In this document: piece by piece, positions 61,451-64,000 of the stretch
Numbering within the stretch: position 1 is the stretch's first letter
Layout: each line of letters begins with the position of its first letter
Assembly (NCBI RefSeq): GCF_004365655.1
Contig: NZ_SOEO01000003.1
Coordinates: 796,832 to 860,831, forward strand
DNA length: 64,000 nucleotides
Direction: 5' to 3'
Source: Epilithonimonas xixisoli
GTDB taxonomy: Bacteria; Bacteroidota; Bacteroidia; Flavobacteriales; Weeksellaceae
Position numbers and translations under genes: made by a program
Notes under the pieces: generated by a model
Told to the model about the DNA's origin: nothing
Seen by the model: only the letters and a program-made list of their open reading frames with translations
The model's database searches: none

Positions 61451-61945
61451 CTAATTTTTCTCTTTGGTATTGAATGGTTTAATTGTTTTCAGCGAGTCAA
61501 GTTCGCCTATTCTATTTAGATAAACTAAGATATCATTTGTGAAATTTTCCGTAACATTTAATGTGTGAATATATATTGTGTCATTTGATGTAATTATTGT
61601 CAAATTTAAGTGAGGAATATCCGTAGTAAATTCAGGGTCATTGTATTTATAATTTTTCTTTAAAATTTTTGTTAGTCCCAATTTAATCTGGTCAAAATGT
61701 TCATTAGTTATTTTTCCTCCAAAATACCCAATTTTTGTTGAATCATATTGGAAGTCAAATGGTGAAGTTCCGTCAATTAAAACTAAATCTCTTTTTAGAA
61801 TAAAATTTTTATTATTTTTTAATTCAAGGTTATAAATTGGACCATCAAAACCACCGTAGTAGTTGTAGATTATTTTGTCAAAATCTGTTTTTTTGTTACA
61901 AGAGGAAATTCCAAATAGCAATAAAATTAGAAATACTTTATACAA
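61451..61945 (-). CDS. Hypothetical cassette lipoprotein
   Basis: The protein has about 164 residues. Start choice: a TTG at 61945 gives a compact lipoprotein signal (YKVFLILLLFGISSC); longer frames run into repeat R4. The mature domain contains FKLIYNYYGGFDGPIYNLEL-like text (IIYNYYGGFDGPIYNLELKN) and TIITSNDTIYIHTLNV, beta-rich. The family resembles small cassette lipoproteins of unknown function. The stop lies 9 bp before R3. Confidence 0.55.
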   Translation of the reverse strand: MYKVFLILLLFGISSCNKKTDFDKIIYNYYGGFDGPIYNLELKNNKNFILKRDLVLIDGTSPFDFQYDSTKIGYFGGKITNEHFDQIKLGLTKILKKNYKYNDPEFTTDIPHLNLTIITSNDTIYIHTLNVTENFTNDILVYLNRIGELDSLKTIKPFNTKEKN

Positions 61946-61971
61946 CGTATTGTTTGTTATAGGGTTACCGC

Positions 61972-62097
61972 TAGCATTTTGGGGCTTGTTGATGGCGGGG
62001 ATTTTTAGCACAAAAGTTCAATAGAAATACTTCTATTGAACCTTGTACAAATGTTCAATCGAAGAACTTTAGCCCCGCTTTTGGCAAACCATTGTTA
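61972..62097 (-). repeat. Cassette repeat R4, 126 bp
   Basis: The outer ends are TAAC (5') and GCTA (GTTA variant). The arms are GGTTTGCCAAAAGCGGGG and CCCCGCCATCAACAAGCCCC. Type B, with TTCAATAGAAGTATTTCTAT as an inner stem. Confidence 0.8.
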
Positions 62098-62108
62098 TGT
62101 GTAGTATT

Positions 62109-62699
62109 TTATTTCGGATTGAACTGAATATTGAAATTCTTTAAATAATCCTCTATTGGTTCCATTCCCATTTCTTTTCTTCTTTCGTTCACAGTTTCAG
62201 GATTTTCTAATGTGTACAGTTTACCATTTTTTATTTGTGAACCATATATTTGGGGTTTTCCTTCGTCCATTAACATCCTGTCTTTCATCAATGCGTACTG
62301 TCCTTTAGATAAGTCTCCATTTTTAACCGCTTTCTCTATTTGTGGAAAATACTTTTTTCTGATTTCTTCAGTACTGTGTTGAAGTCCCAACCAGATTGCA
62401 TCCATTTGTCTTTGACTCACCTCCTTTAATGTTGGCATACCACACTTTTCAATAATGCTGATTACTAACTCCTGATTCCTGTGATCTTCTTTAGCGTATT
62501 TGATGAGTTCATTTGATTTTCTAATCCTTTGGTCACTTTCTAAAACTTCGCTCAAGATTTGACGTTTTTTGCTGCAATCGACTTCAATAATATCTACTGA
62601 ACCTACATAGACAAATTTATCCTTATTTATATAAAGGAATATTGATATCATTAAAACAAGAGCGGTTAATATGCTAAATAATATTTTTTTTATTTTCAT
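62109..62699 (-). CDS. DUF6624-like protein
   Basis: The 196-residue protein has an N-terminal transmembrane or signal helix (KIKKILFSILTALVLMISIFLYI), then a helical domain ending in the DUF6624 pattern: CGMPTLKEVSQRQMDAIWLGLQHS, KNGDLSKGQYALMKDRML, GKPQIYGSQIK and a C-terminal NPETVNERRKEMGMEPIEDYL. DUF6624 proteins are frequent in Bacteroidota gene arrays; function unknown. It is cassette 2 between R5 and R4. Confidence 0.7.
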   Translation of the reverse strand: MKIKKILFSILTALVLMISIFLYINKDKFVYVGSVDIIEVDCSKKRQILSEVLESDQRIRKSNELIKYAKEDHRNQELVISIIEKCGMPTLKEVSQRQMDAIWLGLQHSTEEIRKKYFPQIEKAVKNGDLSKGQYALMKDRMLMDEGKPQIYGSQIKNGKLYTLENPETVNERRKEMGMEPIEDYLKNFNIQFNPK

Positions 62700-62724
62700 T
62701 TCTATTTTTGGTTTATATTACATA

Positions 62725-62852
62725 TAACGTTTCGGGGCTTTGCGATGGTGGGGCAATCGAAGCACAAATCTTCAATTTTGTACAAAAGTTGAACCGAAGA
62801 ACAACCCCGTTGAACTTTGCAGTTTCGCCCCACTATCGCAAAACCCTTGTTA
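62725..62852 (-). repeat. Cassette repeat R5, 128 bp, best-preserved arms
   Basis: On the minus strand GGGTTTTGCGATAGTGGGGC pairs with GCCCCACCATCGCAAAGCCC at 18 of 20 positions. The outer ends are TAAC and GTTA. The stop codon of the next gene (62850) is made by the terminal TAAC. Confidence 0.85.
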
Positions 62853-63593
62853 TCGGCTGTTTTTTTCTTGCAATTCCCATATGTACTGCATATTGGGATA
62901 AAAGAAACCATCAATTTCTTTTTGTCGTAAATCTTTGTCCTGAATGTTTCTTAAGTTGAAAGGTTTCAAATCAGTTTCACTAAGTATCTGCAGTCCACGT
63001 GAGATTTCCTGTTCAATTTTTTCACTTTTAGTCCAAGGATAATAATTAAAGCAGATTTTCAGGCAATCATAAGTAAACATTGTCCTTTTCATTTTTGACC
63101 ACAAAGTTTTGTCATATTTTTTATTTAATGGTTTTAGTTTTTCAACATTAATTTTACTATAATCACTTTCAATTATTTGAGGTTCGTAAAAGATATTGAT
63201 TTCAATGTCTCCAAAACTTAAAGGTCTTTCCGCAGTTTTGTTCCAATTATAAAAAACACGAATCGTTCTTCCATTTTTTTCTGTAATCAAGCCCTTATAT
63301 TTATCAATTTTATCAATTTGAAATCCATTTCTAAGCAAATTATTAAAAATTTTCTTTTCAAAAATTTTGTAGTGAACTTTCTTGCCGAAGAAATCATTTA
63401 TATCAATAATCACGGCAATTAATATCCAAAAAATAATAACAGATAAAACCGAAAATAATAAATTTTTACTCGGAAAATAGGTTGCTGGGAAAATTAAGAT
63501 TAGTGATATTAAAAACGAAATTAGATATTTATGTAAGTCAATAAAATATTTTCCGTTTTCAAGTTTTTTGATTGTAATTATTTTGTTTTCCAC
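62850..63593 (-). CDS. Hypothetical cassette membrane protein
   Basis: The protein has about 247 residues. A GTG at 63593 (ENKIITIKKLENGKYFIDL) is chosen; a GTG at 63626 would start inside repeat R6. Two transmembrane helices (about 25-42 and 50-70) precede a cytoplasmic domain of about 170 residues (KIDKYKGLITEKNGRTIRVFYNW, WSKMKRTMFTYDCLKICFNYYPW). No family recognised. The stop TAA lies within R5. Confidence 0.5.
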   Translation of the reverse strand: MENKIITIKKLENGKYFIDLHKYLISFLISLILIFPATYFPSKNLLFSVLSVIIFWILIAVIIDINDFFGKKVHYKIFEKKIFNNLLRNGFQIDKIDKYKGLITEKNGRTIRVFYNWNKTAERPLSFGDIEINIFYEPQIIESDYSKINVEKLKPLNKKYDKTLWSKMKRTMFTYDCLKICFNYYPWTKSEKIEQEISRGLQILSETDLKPFNLRNIQDKDLRQKEIDGFFYPNMQYIWELQEKNSR

Positions 63594-63615
63594 TGTGTCT
63601 TTATAAAATTGCCGA

Positions 63616-63743
63616 TAACGTTCCACGGCTTGGCGATAGCGGGGCGCCCGAAGCGGAAATGTTTCAACTAAAATACAAAATAAAATAGAAATGGAAAGCG
63701 TGGATTTTGAGTATTTAGCCCCGCTATTGTCAAACCGATGTTG
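63616..63743 (-). repeat. Cassette repeat R6, 128 bp
   Basis: On the minus strand GGTTTGACAATAGCGGGGC pairs with GCCCCGCTATCGCCAAGCC at 15 of 19 positions. The outer ends are CAAC and GTTA. Type A, with TTTTGTATTTTAG in the middle. Confidence 0.85.
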
Positions 63744-64000
63744 TCTGTAGTATTTTTTATTCAGTCGAATCGGAAATTTCGTGCCTTCATTTCGATTTAG
63801 AGAAGCAGAAATCCAGCGGTTTATTTTTCTGTTAAATTTCGTTTTTCGTCAGTTTGTTGTTTCAAAGTTATTTTTCAGTCAAGTTTTTTGTCCATAAATT
63901 CCTTGTTAATTTTCAGTTTTCAGTTTTCAGTTTTTTCTTTTTTCGTTAAATTCAAATTGTCAGTTCTCAATAATTTTCAATTTAGACCTCTCGATTTCGA
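63744..64000. other. No gene identified; AT-rich end of window
   Basis: 257 bp without a convincing ORF. It contains three tandem TTTTCAG units (63910-63930). On the minus strand this would be the 3' part of a further cassette, but frames are short and no family is recognised. Confidence 0.5.

Noticed and set aside
63616..63626. GTG at 63626 as start of the last cassette gene
   Set aside because: It lies in repeat R6. GTG at 63593 gives a natural start outside the repeat, though translation from 63626 cannot be excluded.
1..64000. tRNA, rRNA or tmRNA genes
   Set aside because: I looked through the gaps for TTCGAATCC-type arms and rRNA segments and found none. A tRNAscan or Infernal run would be decisive.
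59700..64000. Integrase or transposase linked to the cassette array
   Set aside because: None of the frames in this part shows tyrosine-recombinase or DDE motifs; if one exists it lies outside the window.

Overview
The window is a low-GC, gene-dense chromosomal stretch from a member of Bacteroidota, most likely family Weeksellaceae (Chryseobacterium/Epilithonimonas-like). The evidence is the -7 boxes of the form TAnnTTTG, the near absence of Shine-Dalgarno sequences, many short lipoproteins, an AraC regulator fused to TPRs, a flavobacterial two-motif DnaJ, a DUF5916 outer-membrane protein and secreted proteins with 'GLVI-RMT' type tails. I see no rRNA, tRNA, CRISPR array, transposase, integrase or phage gene.

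Layout. 0-9.5 kb: C-terminal end of an S41 peptidase, a lipoprotein, a pRiA4b-type acidic protein, a PhoB/PhoR-like two-component pair, glnS, a DUF5916 protein and an MFS transporter. 9.6-17.9 kb: GIY-YIG/T5orf172 protein in repeat-rich surroundings, AlkB-like dioxygenase plus NTF2-like lipoprotein, hisS, AraC-TPR regulator divergent from two exported proteins, CvfB-like RNA-binding protein and a TIGR01777 epimerase. 17.9-24.9 kb: bacteriophytochrome/heme oxygenase operon, then serC, serA and DUF1015 (serine and PLP-linked metabolism) and a dicluster ferredoxin. 24.9-36.7 kb: LuxC-type acyl-CoA reductase, secreted proteins, grpE-dnaJ, a second S41 peptidase, DtxR regulator, YefM/YoeB toxin-antitoxin, threonine-aldolase-like enzyme, lgt with an unusual N-terminal extension, and yidD. 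36.8-46.3 kb: a five-gene redox operon (GNAT, OsmC, ferredoxin-like, flavin reductase, GNAT), an unusual tandem array of tiny double-Met ORFs (39.26-39.73 kb), a NarL-type two-component pair, pheS, YceI lipoprotein, an orphan ABC ATPase and YjdM. 46.5-57.3 kb: gcvT, PepSY-like protein, glutathione peroxidase, LuxR regulator, a run of small exported proteins containing a duplicated two-gene module, a sugar isomerase-like lipoprotein, FkbM methyltransferase and a flippase. 57.3-64 kb: small hypothetical proteins, all on the minus strand, ending in a cassette array.

Two parts stand out. (1) From about 59.8 to 63.7 kb, five unrelated minus-strand genes (MORN-repeat protein, nucleotidyltransferase, lipoprotein, DUF6624, membrane protein) are each separated by a large imperfect inverted repeat. 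Three of the repeats are exactly 128 bp. Their outer ends read YAAC...GTTA on the minus strand, and several start or stop codons are supplied by the repeats. This looks like an integron-type gene-cassette array without a visible integrase. (2) At 39.26-39.73 kb, an apparently self-contained minus-strand transcription unit holds eight consecutive tiny ORFs. All start ATG-ATG, and most lie on a seven-copy 38/39-bp repeat with two alternating unit types.

The intergenic regions also carry several dispersed repeats: a 'GTCTTTGCG' element in two copies, a 'CGAGAGCCTCAGCCTGACA' element in three copies and TTATCAA-rich strings. One of these has been read into the C-terminus of the FkbM methyltransferase gene.
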